DNA of 64,000 nt from Cymodocea nodosa (GCA_036874045.1 CM072339.1:2301501-2365500); one strand, 5' to 3'. Counted from the stretch's first letter, positions 36,761-50,074 are shown. Notes: generated by a model not told the origin, from the sequence alone. Made by a program: numbers and translations.

Positions 36761-37800
36761 ACAAATATATATTTTCCATAGTTAAATTAAAACAAATATA
36801 TGTCTAATATGCAAAATAGTACAAAATACATCACAAATGATTAACATTCATGAGAAAATAAGATTCATCATAAATAACATTCATATGCAATGATGTTGGA
36901 AATAATTGGCTAAACATAAATTACATAAGCAAGATAGGTTTTTTTGTAGATAGTGCAATGATGGTCAAAGGATCATTCTTTCTTTGCTCAAAGTAGCATA
37001 CCATTCTTCTAATGTTGAGAATACACTAATTACATGCCTTGGTCTTCCCCTAATAAATCAAAAACTAAAGGTAGTAGTGCTTTCTTATTGGTATGATTGA
37101 TCATAATCATTTAAGGTAGAAGGGTAAGAATCATAACTCTAAGGGTCACATTGTCCTTGTTCAATCTTGAGTGACATTCTAGTTTTTACAAATTAATGTT
37201 CAAATTACCAATGTAAGTTATGTAGGCAATTAAAAAAAGAGGTTGCAAATGTCAAAGGGGAAGGGAACACCTTAGGGTTACATCATGCATCTTTACAATA
37301 CTGTCTCTCTAATGTCACATTTGTTGCTCCAACAATACTTCATCATGCTTATTACTTGACCTCTTCCATTGCAGACAATTGACGTTTGTGCAATCCCATC
37401 ACCATTGTGATTGTATGTAGCTTTTGATTGTGCAAGTCTCCATCATACACCTCTGTTCTCATCCACGCTACTCTATTGTGCACCTATTGCTTACAACCAT
37501 GCATCCCTATGTACAATCCATGCACCACTCGTAGATGTGCATCGTCTAATAGAGTGTGCCTCCTTTGCCACTTGATTGATGATCCTTAGCCTCCTTTGGG
37601 CAACATGTAAGCAATTAGCTTTGCCCTTTCTAATTAGGTGTAGATGTCTTAGGGTAGTCGAGAAAATTACCCTACACCTGACCACCCAAGTTCCTAAGCT
37701 CCTTCGTATCAATTGTTGACACCCTAATTAATGGACTCACCAATCTAATAGAGTGACCAAGCTCCCCAATTCTAGATTGGCTAGCCTCCTCTTCCTTATT
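36761..37800. other. Spacer with no identified gene
   Basis: 36761-37300 is AT-rich and may hold the missing end of the Harbinger element. 37320-37800 is more GC-balanced but has no reading frame I can support; it may be retroelement sequence next to the LTR fragment. Confidence 0.3.
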
Positions 37801-37804
37801 GAAA

Positions 37805-38690
37805 ATACCTCTAAATTTTAATAATGTAAAAATTTATGTGAGAACTTAAAATGTATTTCACAAGATCAAATGAAGTGACAAAGATCAACTAGAGATCAAA
37901 CAAGTAAGTTGAATACTAATTCAGCAAAACTCTGAAGAAAATCATTGAGCTACAAGTCAATCAAATGGTTTCCAGTAAATTGGATAGTTTCATAAGCAAA
38001 TCAAAAGGCTTTACATTTTATCAGGTAGTTTTAGAATCGATTGGAAGGCTTCCTTGCAAAATCAGATAGTTTAACAGCTGATCAAAATGATTCACAATTT
38101 TTAGAAGGTTTTAAATGAAACTGTCCAAAATATAGGAAATTTCGAAAGATTTCAGACTAAGCAATCTGAATCTAAGTGACTTTACATGTCGAACTTAAAG
38201 ACTCATGTGACAAGCATGAAAGAAAGACCTTTCAAGCCTTTAGATAGTTTTAGGAAATTTTCAAAAGGTTTCAAATGAAAAATTAGAAAGACAGATAATT
38301 TCAAAAAGTTTCAAATTAAAAGAAAAGTTCACACACTAAACTTAAAAACTCATGTGATAAGCATGAAAGAAAGACTTCTCAAACCATCAGAGAGTTTTAA
38401 GAAGTTTTTGAAAGATTTCAAATGAAATAGTCCAAAGAATAGATAAAATAAGAAGGTTTCAAAAGGACATTTTACTGAATGGTAACTTTCTATATTTGGT
38501 ACTAATAATTCAATAAGTATAATATGTTGAGCAATGTTAAGAAAAATTCAATCATTACACCTTATGATATAAAAATAAATTAATAGAGGAAAGTTAGAGA
38601 TAATGATTAATCATAAACACACACATACAGTGAGAGCTACTAAATAAAAAGAAAATCTAGAATCCTTATAGATACAACGAGCTCAAGTTA
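37805..38690 (+). mobile_element. LTR fragment related to the solo LTR at 56252-57553
   Basis: The order of blocks matches the LTR at 56.25 kb: ATTTATGTGAGAACTTAAAA then TGTATTTCAC, an ACTCTGAAGAAAATCATTGA block, many AAGGTTTCA/AGATTTCA repeats, and GGTAACTTTC. It is clearly more diverged and its far end is missing, so it is an older fossil of the same Copia-type family. Confidence 0.6.
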
Positions 38691-39165
38691 AAGTAATAAA
38701 GATGTCAAATGTTATAATCAAATTACATTTTATAATTATACTTAAACCTTTATCATTAACACTAAATAAGATTTGAAATTTTTAGGTTGTATCTCTATTG
38801 CTTGAAATTTATTCTAATTTTATTTTATTCTTTTTATGAATTATAATTTTATAATCACGTAATTTTATTTAGTTTAGAAATATTTATAAGTTTACTGTGT
38901 GTTTTAAATTTCAACAAAAAATTGAACTCATATAAATTTATATAGAATTTTGTTATATTTTGAATTTTACAGAAAGAAGAAGAAGAACATGGGATAGCGG
39001 TGAGGGTGACGGGCAAACTCACGAGGATCGATAATATCGTTACCGTTGGTTGCATCCGACGGTGAATAAGCCATCATCACCAGAGATGAAAGGCTGGTGT
39101 CGCCTCCGTTAATTTGCGCCTGATGCCAGTGACAATGCGTTTATATAATTCAGTGATATTTTTGT
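38691..39165. other. AT-rich spacer upstream of the KH-domain gene
   Basis: No gene is seen. The sequence turns GC-balanced from about 38980, probably the distal promoter. Confidence 0.35.
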
Positions 39166-39170
39166 TAATT

Positions 39171-39218
39171 TTATATATATAAAATGACCATCGGACCTTG
39201 CATACACGTTTAGGGTTT
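39171..39218 (+). promoter_or_regulatory. Core promoter of the KH-domain gene: TATA box and telo-box
   Basis: TTATATATATAAAA at 39171-39184 is a TATA box, and TTTAGGGTTT at 39209-39218 is the reverse of a perfect telo-box (AAACCCTAAA). The ATG follows 61 bases later. Confidence 0.6.
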
Positions 39219-39278
39219 CGGATTGTCCTCTCAATCCCCTTTGATCGCTTGCTTTGCTCTCTCTTCCGCACTGTAGCA

Positions 39279-42200
39279 ATGGCGGAGGAACTCCAGTACG
39301 CGTCTCGGCTCGACAACAAGCGCAAGTTCGACGACCCTCCGCGCCGCCCATCTGGCTTCTCGGCCGGCCCGGTCGCGCCGGCGTCGTCGTCCCCCGAAGG
39401 CAAGGGCCCAGCGGGACCAGTCCCGTCATACAACAGCGTTCCTCCACCCCCGGACGACATCCAGCTGGCAAAAATGAGGGCGCAGGAGATAGCAGCGAGG
39501 ATCTTTAGTGCCGCCGAATCTAAGAGGCCCAGACTCGATGGCGACGGTGTGGATGCTGGCGGTGGTGGAGGTAAGGGGATTGGATGTGATGAAGACGGAT
39601 TTGCGGTTTTTGCTGTCATGTTTTCTTATTTTATGTTTGGAGGATACTGTTCATGTCTGGAAATTTCTTCTCGGAGTGTTGTGCTCAGCGGGTTTGTGTC
39701 TCTTGATCTTTCTGCAACTATTTTATTTTCTTTCTTTCTTTTTTGGGTTTTTCCTGTTAAATTTTGGATCGTATCCCTGATTCTAGGTTTTGGTTGGTAG
39801 AATCAAGCTTTTGTAGTCAGTGGTTGACATGGGTTATTTACGAAGCTTTTGGTGCCTTTGCTAGTGGTCTTGCTTCTGGAATTTTTGTTACTTCAATCAG
39901 CTTAAAACATTAGATACGAACACCTGAGATCTGACGTGTTACTGGTGGACTCAGATCCTTGCTTTGTCGTTGTCTTGCTGAGTCCAATTTCTTGAGTTTT
40001 AACTGGTTAAAATTCAATACGAATTTGATTAAAAAGGGCTTTCTAATGTTCTGTTATTTTTCGTTTTGTTCTTAGATTCAGATTTCCTGTTTTAATTTAT
40101 TATTTTTTGCTTTTCTCGTTATGCTCAAGCATATGGCATTGAAGTTATTCGTTTTTATGTTTCTGCACTGTAGCTTCATCTCGTTTTTCTGGTACAGTAA
40201 CTTGTTCTTGCATTTTCTTGTGATAGATCTTTCCCATAAGCCGATGGGACAGCCAATAGCAGGAACGCAAGTTGGTGGCTTGCCTCTATCAGCATCATCA
40301 TACCAGGGAACAAGCAAAAAGATCGATATTCCAAATGACAGGGTACAGCTATTCTCTCCTAGTATGATCTGCAAGTTCACCAGTTATTTTACTTAGGCCT
40401 ACGTTGTTAAGGGTTTTGGGCAGTTTTTGGAAAACTTGTTTTGGTAGCTTATGAAAATCGCAAACAAAGATCATGTTGGACTAGAGCCTCTAAGCTTTTG
40501 GCATGTTAGTTAAGTATGAGGTTGAAAAGTTGAAATTTTAAAAGCTTAAAATGTGAGCTTTTGATTTTTTTTAACTTAAAAGCTCTCACAAATAGGATTG
40601 CCAAATTGGATTTTGTTAAAAGTTTCTGGACCTTAAAAGTTCACTGAAATCGCTTATGCAATGAGAAGCCAGGTTCCTGAAAAGCTGAGCTTTTGAAAAA
40701 CATAAACTTGCCGGACATTAATTGCTAAGATCATGTTGTCTGTTAAATCAGGTTGGTGTTATAATTGGAAAAGGAGGGGAGACAATCAAGTATCTTCAAA
40801 TGCAGTCTGGAGCAAAGATTCAAGTTACTCGAGATATGGATGCTGATCCTAACTCTCAGACTAGACTTGTAGAACTTATGGGAACTTCTGACCAAATTAG
40901 CAAGGCAGAGCAGTTGATCAGTGATGTGCTAACAGAGGTGTATCTTCTCTTCTAAGTTACAAGTACTTTATTGACAGTTAGATAATCATCATGCTTAAAT
41001 CTGGATAGCCTTCAACTTCACTTTAGCATTTTTTTATAAATTTAGATATGTTTTTTTGTGATTTCATTTTGATTCAGGCTGAATCTGGGGCTTCTGGAAT
41101 TATCACAGCTCGGAAGTTCATGGGTGCACAAGTTGGATCAGAGCATTTTGTAATGTTGGTACCAAATAATAAGGTTGGATTTAACTTACGAATAAAGCTT
41201 CTCTAGTTAATTGTAGTTATTATAACATTATATGTATGTACGGAAGCATTCTCCTTTTTCTTTAGGTTGGGTTGATCATTGGTAAAGGTGGTGAAACAAT
41301 AAAGAACATGCAGGCTAAATCTGGAGCTCGCATTCAGGTGATACCTTTTGCTCATTCTGTTGGTGCCTCCTCAATTTTGTTTTCAACGCTAGGGTTGCAT
41401 TTGCTAGAGCTTTTTTAAGCTAGTTTTTCCCAAAAAGCTAGCTTTTTAGGTAGTTTTTATCATGGCTTATTTTGATAGCATTTTGAGGAGGTATGATCTT
41501 GTTGATTGGGACAAAAAGTTGAATTAGCAATTTGGCATGAAATGCCTAATTCACCCCTGATGTTATTAGTAATGGGTTGAATATATTTGTGTAAATCATT
41601 TGAATTTATAATCTTTTCATATAAATACATGCATAATTTTATAAACTTACTAAAATATTATAAATAAAAAATATAAATAACACAGATAACTAAAAATATG
41701 CATATAATTGATACAAAATATGTGGATAAATTAAAATATGTGCAATATATAAAAATATGTGTTTCCTTAAGATAATTTAAAAATGGAAATATCTTTTCTA
41801 TTGCTGGAAGAGGAAAAGAAATGAGGAAAGGGGAAAAAAATTGATAAAAGAAATAAATTGTAAACAATGTTTCTTATTATTTTTATTTACAAAATTTACG
41901 GCAAGGAAGATGGAAAAAAGTTATGTTTTGGTTGGTATTTTTCAAAAAGCTTACATTCAGCTTTTCAAAACCAGCATTTTTAGTTCAAAAAACGTTAAGA
42001 AGAATCTAGCATTCTTATGACTTTTGGTTGATCCTTTTTCACAAAGCAATGTTGTTTCAACCGTTGGGTTAAAAAAGCTCAACCAAATGCCACCCAGAAG
42101 TTTCATTCATAGATTGTCGAAATGTAATTCATAAATTGCATGTGTTAGTGAGTGTTTAATAATAATTATTTTGGTCATCATATGAAATATACTAGTATTT

Positions 42201-45200
42201 TGCAATAATCATTACCGAATGTATTATTTATGTGAAGGAGAGAGAAGTGGGGGGTTCCATTCTACATGAAGATGAGTTAAATTTTTACATGGAAATGTAT
42301 AATTGGATATTCATTTACCTTACAAGTAGTTATATAGATAAGGCATAATAATGACATGACTTTGACACTCGTGTTGGAGCATATATATTGATCATGCTCA
42401 GCTTCATACGTAATGTATCAAAGACTTTTAAAACCTCAAACCTTTGGTGAGGATGTTATCTATCTACCCATAAGATTGTGTATGGAATTGAGATTGATTC
42501 CTTACATCACCATATCTCAAACAAAATGGCAATCCACCTTAATGTGCTTTGCTTATTCAAGGAGTATGAGATTGTTCGTAATAAATATGGCAACCTGGTT
42601 ATAACAGTGTCTATAGTTACCTTGATGTAAAGTCAAACTCCATCAATAGGCATTTTGTTTTCATAAGTACACTATCTTATGTCACACATTGTTTATGTCA
42701 TGTATTTCTAAATGAAAATTAATATGCGGTTTTCTCAGATTATACCTTTGCATTTACCTCCTGGAGACACATCAGCAGAAAGAACTGTTCACATTGATGG
42801 GACAGCAGATCAAATTGAATCTGCAAAACAACTAGTAAATGAAGTCATGAGTGAGGTACCATTGTTTACAAGTTTTTATTTTGGAGTTCCATTAGTTTAG
42901 TTTTCTTCTTGATCCCATTGGTTGATACTCTATGAATGTTACTTTTTGCTTTTGCTTTCTTTGTATTTTTTCATGCAGGTTTGCTTTATCTTAAATTGTT
43001 TTTAATGTGTTTTTTATTTTCTAAGATTTTATTATGAAATTGTCGGTCATGGTAGATATTGGGATCTTGTTGAAAAGAAAAGTTATAATAGTTATTGGTG
43101 AATTGTTTTATTCGGGCTTTAGATGGGATTGCTTTTTACTTTGATGGAGCAGTTCTTTGGTGCATCTTTCTGTTAGTATGTGGCTACATCTCACCCATGC
43201 TTAGTGTTTAAGGAATGCCTTTAGGTTTATTTGATTTAAGTGGTTAAGTTAAATTTTAATTTTAGTCTTCTCATTTTCCAAAAAAGCTGTACACAGTTGT
43301 AAAAAGATGCATTTGGACACTGTTGAGAAAGTTGTTTGTAAATATTAGTTTTCTAACTTTGTTGAAGAAAGTATTATCTTGGTATCCAGAAATGTTTATA
43401 TTGGATCATTATGATTAAATGTCTGCACTGTACTTGGACAACGATTCTAGAAGCCTATCTATAAATTTGTCGTGATGGTGGCCTTGTCTTCATTGGTCAT
43501 ACCTGGCTGCTAATTATTTTATTTTATGCGATGTTCACTGAGTTGTAGGCTATGGCAATGGATCTGTAGAGGTTCTTAGCATTTGCACCCTTAGCATGAG
43601 AATAACAACTAAGTGGTGAGGCAATATCTAACTTATTTCTGGACTGTTAAAGGTTCTTTGACGTGTGATCATATTTATGGTTAAGACAATGTTTTCTTTG
43701 ATATAGTCATGATTACCATACCTTCTTTCTGATTGTACCTTTTAGTGATGTGGCTACTGTGTTTAATGTGGCCATTTATGTTGCCTTAACTTTGTTATAT
43801 TAGGTTGGCAGAATATTTGCTGATGCCAGGTGAATTGCTTCGAAATTTTTTGTGACCCTAGTCGATGTACAATACAATTATTGTATTGCTAGCTTATAGA
43901 TTTATGCACAATTTTTCTGGAGTAATAAATATATAATTGCATCCTGGCTTTTTTTATCAAAGTCAAATGAGAGTGATCCGTTTCCAATGTCTTAGTTTTT
44001 TGTTTTTGTCAGACAATTTAATTCTAAGTTTCACTGCATTGCCTTTTTCCTATTGTTAGTTGTTACATATTGAATTATATTCTGTTGCTCATTGTTATTT
44101 TTAGTTGAACATAAACTATATAGCCCATGAATGCAGCTTTTAAGACTGTCGTTGCTCATGGTTGAATAATTATTTAGTATAGGTTTGGAAAATCATTTAT
44201 TGTGATTGCAATCTCATTTTGACGTCTACATAATTTATCAATTTTTGGTATGCAAGGGAGTGGTAAGTGATCAGATTGTCGGGTTGGATTCGCAGGCCTA
44301 GTTTGGATTAGATTATTAGATGTTGAGATTATGCACAATAGTCAACGGTGTAGATTTTATTGGTGTTGTAAAGTATCATATATAAGATTGTTTGTTGGGA
44401 TTGTATACCTTGAACTTATGCAAATGTTTTGCAAGAAAAACTCATAATTGAGCCCATAATTTCATCATTGACTTAATGCTTGATTATACAAATTATAGAT
44501 ATTGTCTCACATGACTACTGTCCAAAGTGATTATGGCCATAATCTATCCTAACAAAACCATTTGTTTCAAATTATGATCATAATCTAACAATTTCATAAT
44601 TTCAACCTAACACTACCTTAGTGAACACGAATTAGTGACTCACAGTGAGTTAGTAGCTGATTCTATGGCATGGAGATCTGATGTAGACTTTAAACAATAA
44701 GATTGAGTTCTGCTTTCTCTCGTATCTCTCAATCATAATGTTTAGTGTAAAACTGTTATTATGTTGTTTGTACATGATGATTAAACTGTTATTGGTATTG
44801 TAGATTGAGCTGATTCTCATTTTGTTTACTTTCATTTTTGCTTCATGAATTCGATTGGCACCATATCATAGCTTTTGCTTATTTATTCATTTATAATTGT
44901 TTGGATTTGATTATTTTCATTCATTGTTTTGGTGCTTAAATATTTCTTTCTATATTGTAATGAGATGCTTCTAAATGCATTGTTTCACCTTCGCGTCAAT
45001 TAATCATGCATATTGCTGTTGCCTAGTTACTCGATGATTATTATGGTCACTGTATTGCCTCTATCATATTTTGATTAACTTTCTTTTTTTATTCTCTTTT
45101 ATTTTGTGAAAGATTCATGTTTATGATCTTTATGGAGAATTTCCCTAAATTTCTTTGAATGCTGTATTTATTCCCACTTCTGTATTTACTTAGGCTGCTT

Positions 45201-47431
45201 AACGTGAGAAATTATATCCTCTTTTGTGATCTTTTTCCCTTCAATCAAAATGCCTATTCTAGTAGTTTTCTTATATTGTACCTTCATTTTCCTCTTTAGA
45301 GTATTTGACGTCATACTCCCATTTCCCTTATTCTCAAATGAAATGCTCATTTGCAAAGTACAAGAACTCTTTCTTCGCAAGCTGATGACATGTAATGCTT
45401 CTTGATTGAATCAAAATTGAAACTCTGGTTTAGTTTTTGATGGTTGACCTAGAAGCAGTGTTGCCCTTCATTGGTGCGAGTTCTACTAATTAAGGGTGAG
45501 AAGTGGGCGTGCACTTTTTAGGTTTGTCTTGAGATGGAGTTCAAAGAGCCTGCATGAATTAAAAATTTTCCTTTTTGACTTTAGTGATCACACCTGATCT
45601 AAATAATGTTATTTGAAATGTAATGTTTATTCTTATTTATTAAACATCTTTCTTTTGATAGAATTCCAAGTTTTGGTGCCTGGTCTGTTATTTGTTCTTA
45701 GCACACCCACATGTTGTATGTATCAATGCTGGTGTCCTCTCCTGTAGACTTGTTATGAATCATAATTTGAATATTTCTCGACTACATGTATGTAAATAAG
45801 CCTATTGGCATTGCCATAGATTTCCTATAGATTTTGCAAATTCTCTTTTAGTTCATTTCGGACTAGGGAGAGGATGGGCATCTGCTGACTTGGTTGGGGT
45901 TCATCATCTTGGTACGTCGATGCTTTCTCCCTATATACTGTGTCGCTCTCGATAATTGACCCGTGGTTGAAGTCTTATTATTTGATATTTGAATGTATTT
46001 TAGCACTCTTGTACAGTCAGTTATGTTCTTTGAACTTTTTCTACATTACGTTGTATACATCATTGCTGCCTTTGCCACTTTATTCTTGATAAAGGTAATT
46101 TTTATTATGGTTTATATGAGAAAACTATCCATATGCAGAATCGTGTTAAAAATCCTCAAACTGGTGGTTACCCTCAACATGGTTATCGCCCTCCTCACCC
46201 TCCGACACATTGGGGCCCTCCTGCTCCACCACCAGTGCAGCAATCTGGCTATGGCTACACCCAACCTGGATCATACCCTCCGCCACCTCCACAATATAAC
46301 ATGTCTCAGCCCCCTTATTCAGGTTATCCACCACAACCAACAACTGCTGGATACTCCTCTGGTTGGGATCAGAGCAGTGTGCAAAGTCAACAAAGTGTTC
46401 CTGGATCTGGTTATGATTATTACAACCAGCAGGGGCAGGTTCAGCAGCAGCCTCCAGCTACGGGTGGATCTTCAGCTCCTCTGGACAGTACTGGTGGTTA
46501 CAACTATGGTCAGATTCAGCCTCCTAGTTACGACTCTCAACCTCCTTATAACGAAACTACTTACTCGCAACAACAAGTTGGCCAGCAGCAAGGTTACGGT
46601 GGCTACCAAGCTCCTTCCCAGCAACAAAGCTATTCAAATCCACCACCAAATGCCCAACCTGGCTATGATCAACAAAGCTACAATGCTGCCGCTCCATATT
46701 CTACAATGACAACAACAACTCAGGATGGATCAGTTCCTGCTTATGCAATGCAAGGTGGGTCAACACAAGTGCCTCCAGCCCAGCAAGTCCCTCCAGTCCA
46801 GACCACTACAACTCAGCAAAGCTATACCCAGCAACCAAGTACGACTGCACCAACTTATGTCTCTCAGGCTGGACCTGGGTATGGTGTATCTCCAACTTCA
46901 CAGCCTGGCTATGGTATGCCTCCAACTTCACAGGTGGGTTACGGTGCACCTCCAACTTCACAGCCTGGTTATGGTAACCAGCTCCCTTCATCGGCTGGTT
47001 ATGGTCAGCCGTCTCCACTTAATCAACCAGGATATGGTCAGTCCCCAATGAGCCAGAAGCCCTCCACTCAAGCTGGTTACAGTCAGCCATCCCTCCAGTC
47101 CGGATATGGTGGTAGTGCACAGGCACCGGCTGCAAAATCTAGCTATGGAGGTGCTGCTCCTCCTGTTGGTTATGGGAGCGGTAGTGGTCATCCTGGTTAC
47201 AGTCAGCAGCAGTCTTACAGTGGTCCACCCACCCACGCCCAACCTGCATATGGTCAGCAACCACAACCGTATGGAGATTCTTATGGTGCAGGTGGTTATT
47301 CGCAGCCTCCGTATGCCGCTGATGGTGCTGCAGGTGGAAGTGGGCATGGAGCTTATGATGGCCAGGCGCCTAGCCAAGTTGTCTCAAGTGGAGTTTCCAA
47401 AGCCTCCCCCAACGGCAAAGCACAAAGTTAA
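39279..47431 (+). CDS. Two-KH-domain RNA-binding protein with Tyr/Gln/Pro/Gly-rich tail (FUBP/KSRP-like)
   Basis: Seven exons give 723 residues, all GT-AG and in frame: 39279-39570, 40227-40342, 40752-40937, 41078-41173, 41266-41337, 42739-42855 and 46139-47431. Residues 1-128 are a charged, Pro-rich lead (LDNKRKFDDPPRRPSG). KH1 covers about 129-198 and KH2 about 219-294; both carry VG-IIGKGGETIK, so both GXXG loops (GKGG) are intact. Residues 300-723 are a low-complexity tail with repeats such as TSQPGYG and TSQVGYG, like a prion-type domain. It is close to plant proteins annotated as far-upstream-element-binding-like, with two KH domains where the human protein has four. Expected role: binding U-rich or G-rich single-stranded RNA in the nucleus for splicing or decay; this is family inference. 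Introns 5 and 6 are 1.4 and 3.3 kb and hold DNA-transposon remnants. Confidence 0.92.
41392..42095. mobile_element. 704-bp terminal-inverted-repeat element in intron 5 of the KH gene
   Basis: The left end GGGTTGCATTTGCTAGAGCT and the inverted right end GGGTGGCATTTGGTTGAGCT match over about 27 bases with four differences, both continuing into TTTTTAA. The interior is AT-rich without a transposase. A target duplication was not clear, so the superfamily is open (hAT or PIF/Harbinger). Confidence 0.75.
44295..44622. mobile_element. MITE candidate in intron 6 of the KH gene
   Basis: The left end GGCCTAGTTTGGATTAGATT and the inverted right end (GGTAGTGTTAGGTTGAAATT) are imperfect inverted repeats, and inside them TTAGATTATG/ATTATGATCATAATC motifs recur. 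About 330 bases, no coding capacity. Confidence 0.35.
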
Positions 47432-47478
47432 TTTCGTTTCCAAAGCTTCCTCTAATGGCAAATATCAAAGTTAATTTC
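47393..47478 (+). repeat. 43-bp tandem duplication spanning the stop codon of the KH gene
   Basis: Unit 1 (47393-47435) and unit 2 (47436-47478) both run from GTTTCCAAAGC to AAAGTTAATTTC, with seven differences. Unit 1 encodes the last residues VSKASPNGKAQS and the TAA. Unit 2 lies in the 3' UTR and still spells VSKASSNGKYQS plus TAA in another frame. Confidence 0.9.
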
Positions 47479-49932
47479 ATGGCCAGATGAATTCGGGTTT
47501 GGTTCTGTTCTACGTATCGATCTATCATGGTTCTGTTCCGCGTATCTTTATTGTTGCTTTTTGCAGGAAAAATTTATTTTGTTTTGCAAAATTTGAGATT
47601 TCCTATTGTCGCGTTTCCAGTTACTCTCATCTTACTTTGTTGCGTATTATGTGCGTTGGCTTCTAATATATATATTAATTTGGCTTCAAATTTATATCTT
47701 GTGAAAATGATTTCATTGTAACCAGGGTTTCGTGATTGTTACCTGTAAGATGGAAGGTAGAGAGTACAGATCCGAGAAATGCTTTTTAACCGTCTCTACA
47801 CTTCGGCTGGTGATCTCCGACTTTATGACGGAGAAAATCTAAATGTCTTTTAGTTCAATGTGTAGAAATAATTCATCTATGGAATTTGAGCGGGAGCAAG
47901 CAATGTTTCACTGAATGTATTTCGAAAGTAATAATAAAGGCAGCATGCATGCTTTGAGATTGTCAATCACCAAACCATCATTGATTCTATTTCAATTGAA
48001 TGTAAATGTAATGACTGGACATTTTACGTGTTTGTGCGAAAGTGATAGAAAAAATTTTACTTGTTTGTGTATTAAAAATGATAGAAATTAAAAATAAGCA
48101 TTTGTATATTTGATGGAAAATGATAGAAATTTAAAAGTTACATTTTAACATAATAAAATTATTAATTATAATATTCATCCTTTTTATTACAACTGAGTTA
48201 TTTTGTTGATTTTCTAGATGCATAAATGCCTTGTTTGGTAATTTTTTTCCAAGGTTTTGATTCCTTGAAGCACAAATACCATCTAAAAGTGAAGTTTGAA
48301 TGATTATTGAAATTTCTTATTAAGAGTGATATTAATTTTTTAAAATTTAAATTATATTTTACTAGTTAGAAATAGCAAGAAATTTCTTATAATAATTAAA
48401 GAATGGTTATCATCTAATTTTGAGACGAAAGAAGTAGGCCAAGTAATGTGAATTCTTGAACTTAAAATTCGAAGGATGCTAATTTTATCACAGAAGTTTG
48501 TTTGATTCTTGAATTATTTCATTTAGTGCATTGCAATTTACAGACCTGTGGGTACTTCAATGACCACATGTGTTACAAGACTAGACAAGAACAAAAGGAA
48601 ATGTCCAAAAGTGTCTTGTTCTAATGTAGTTAGAATTAATCCTAAAGCATGTGATGATCTGGACTTGATATTGCTCTGCTATATGTGGTGTGATTGGTAA
48701 GCTGATATTTATCAGTGAAATCCTAGAAAACTATTGGTTATCTCAGGAGTACCGTAAGCTGTGGACTTTTCACTGTGCTGGTGATGCATGCAGGGAATTA
48801 TTAGGGTTTAAGTAGATGAACACAAATCATTCTCTCAATGCATGGAGGTCAAGTCAAGTTTGCAGCAACAGCAGTACAGGTTCAAGAGCATATATACTTG
48901 GCTTCTGCCCAATTTGTGAGTTAAATGCTCTACTGGTACAGAATATATATGGAGATGAAACCTTTCTCAGACAAGGGCGTGACTGGCATAGATGTCTTAT
49001 CATCTGTAACCCTAAACAAACAAGCTGCATGAATCCTTCAAAGAGATATGATCATTCGGCAATTCTATCATGGAACTTTGAAAAATATTTGTAAAATCAT
49101 GAATCTGCATCGATTTATAAAAGTAACGAAAATTACGAGATTTTGAATAACCGTGGAAAATCCGTTTGAAAATTTTTAAAATAATTTCATCATATGAAAA
49201 GAGACGAAATTACGTAAAGGGCACAAAATTAATCAAAATCAAACAAATTTGGAAAAATTCTCTTTGAAATATTTCAAAGTTAATTTATCCAAAAGCGTGA
49301 TGGCGCAAAATCAAAAGAACCTAAAACCCATCCCAAATGCAAAATAAAGGCTGGCTGTGACACATGAAAGGCGAGTAAATTAATTGCTAATCACTCATTC
49401 GGTGGTATCTATAAAAAACTTCTTTTTCTTATAGAGTGTCTTTTTTCTTGTATTGAGGCAAGAAATTTAATCTAAAATGTGAATTTAAGGATTCGAATCT
49501 ACGTTAATAACATGATAGGAGATCTTTACCACCGTTAAGATACACTTCTAAGTGTTCTTGTAGAATATTTTCAATTATTGATTCTAAGATTATAATTTAT
49601 TAATTTATATTATGACAGATTATGTACTGACTTTTTTTCTTCTAATTTGAAATATATTCATCATTACTTTTCATTTACGATCAATGATTTAAATTTAACA
49701 AAAGTTGGTGGATATTAAGAGGGACCTATCTCAAAAACCAATAATTATTTACTTTGGATAAAAATTTTACAAGACAGTTGTATTTATCTGATAATAAAAT
49801 AATTACTTTTTTACATATTTATGTATACAAATTATGTACCTACTATTATTGCACGAGCACTGCAATTTTGTTTTGCGTTTTCCCCTTATATTTTGGTTAA
49901 ATTCAAGATGGATCCATTCCACCCATGACCAC
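47479..49932. other. Spacer between the KH and UBP genes
   Basis: The first ~470 bases are the likely 3' UTR, with AATAATAAAGG near 47931. The motif AAAATGATAGAAATT occurs at about 48075 and 48117, 42 bases apart, as in Harbinger-related sequence elsewhere in the window. 48440-49100 is GC-balanced with a short ATG-started open segment (48816-49094) of no known kind. Confidence 0.35.
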
Positions 49933-49941
49933 ATATATAAG
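49931..49941 (+). promoter_or_regulatory. TATA box of the UBP gene
   Basis: ACATATATAAG lies about 135 bases before the ATG at 50075, followed by a C-rich leader typical of plant housekeeping genes. Confidence 0.5.
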
Positions 49942-50074
49942 CTGCCATCCTATTCCTGCCGCCACGCTTGCCTCGCAAGCGACCGCAGCAACGCAAAACC
50001 CAAGCCCCTACTCAACCTCCATCACCTCCTCCCTAGCCTTTCTCGCCGCTCTTCCGCTTCGTCCGATCGCGACC

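Noticed and set aside
39077-39619. Minus-strand 180-codon frame over exon 1 of the KH gene
   Set aside because: A composition effect of the Pro/Gly-rich coding exon on the other strand; the plus-strand gene explains the sequence.
45370-45460. Intronic C/D snoRNA in the KH gene
   Set aside because: A TGATGA box is present but no properly spaced D box or terminal stem was seen.
46146-47474. Alternative-frame ORFs in the KH gene's last exon
   Set aside because: Shadow frames of the repetitive Tyr/Gln/Pro tail. Only the frame from 46139 joins the KH exons.
48816-49094. Small gene of 92 codons between the KH and UBP genes
   Set aside because: No family resemblance, promoter or splice context. 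Kept only as a note in the spacer entry.
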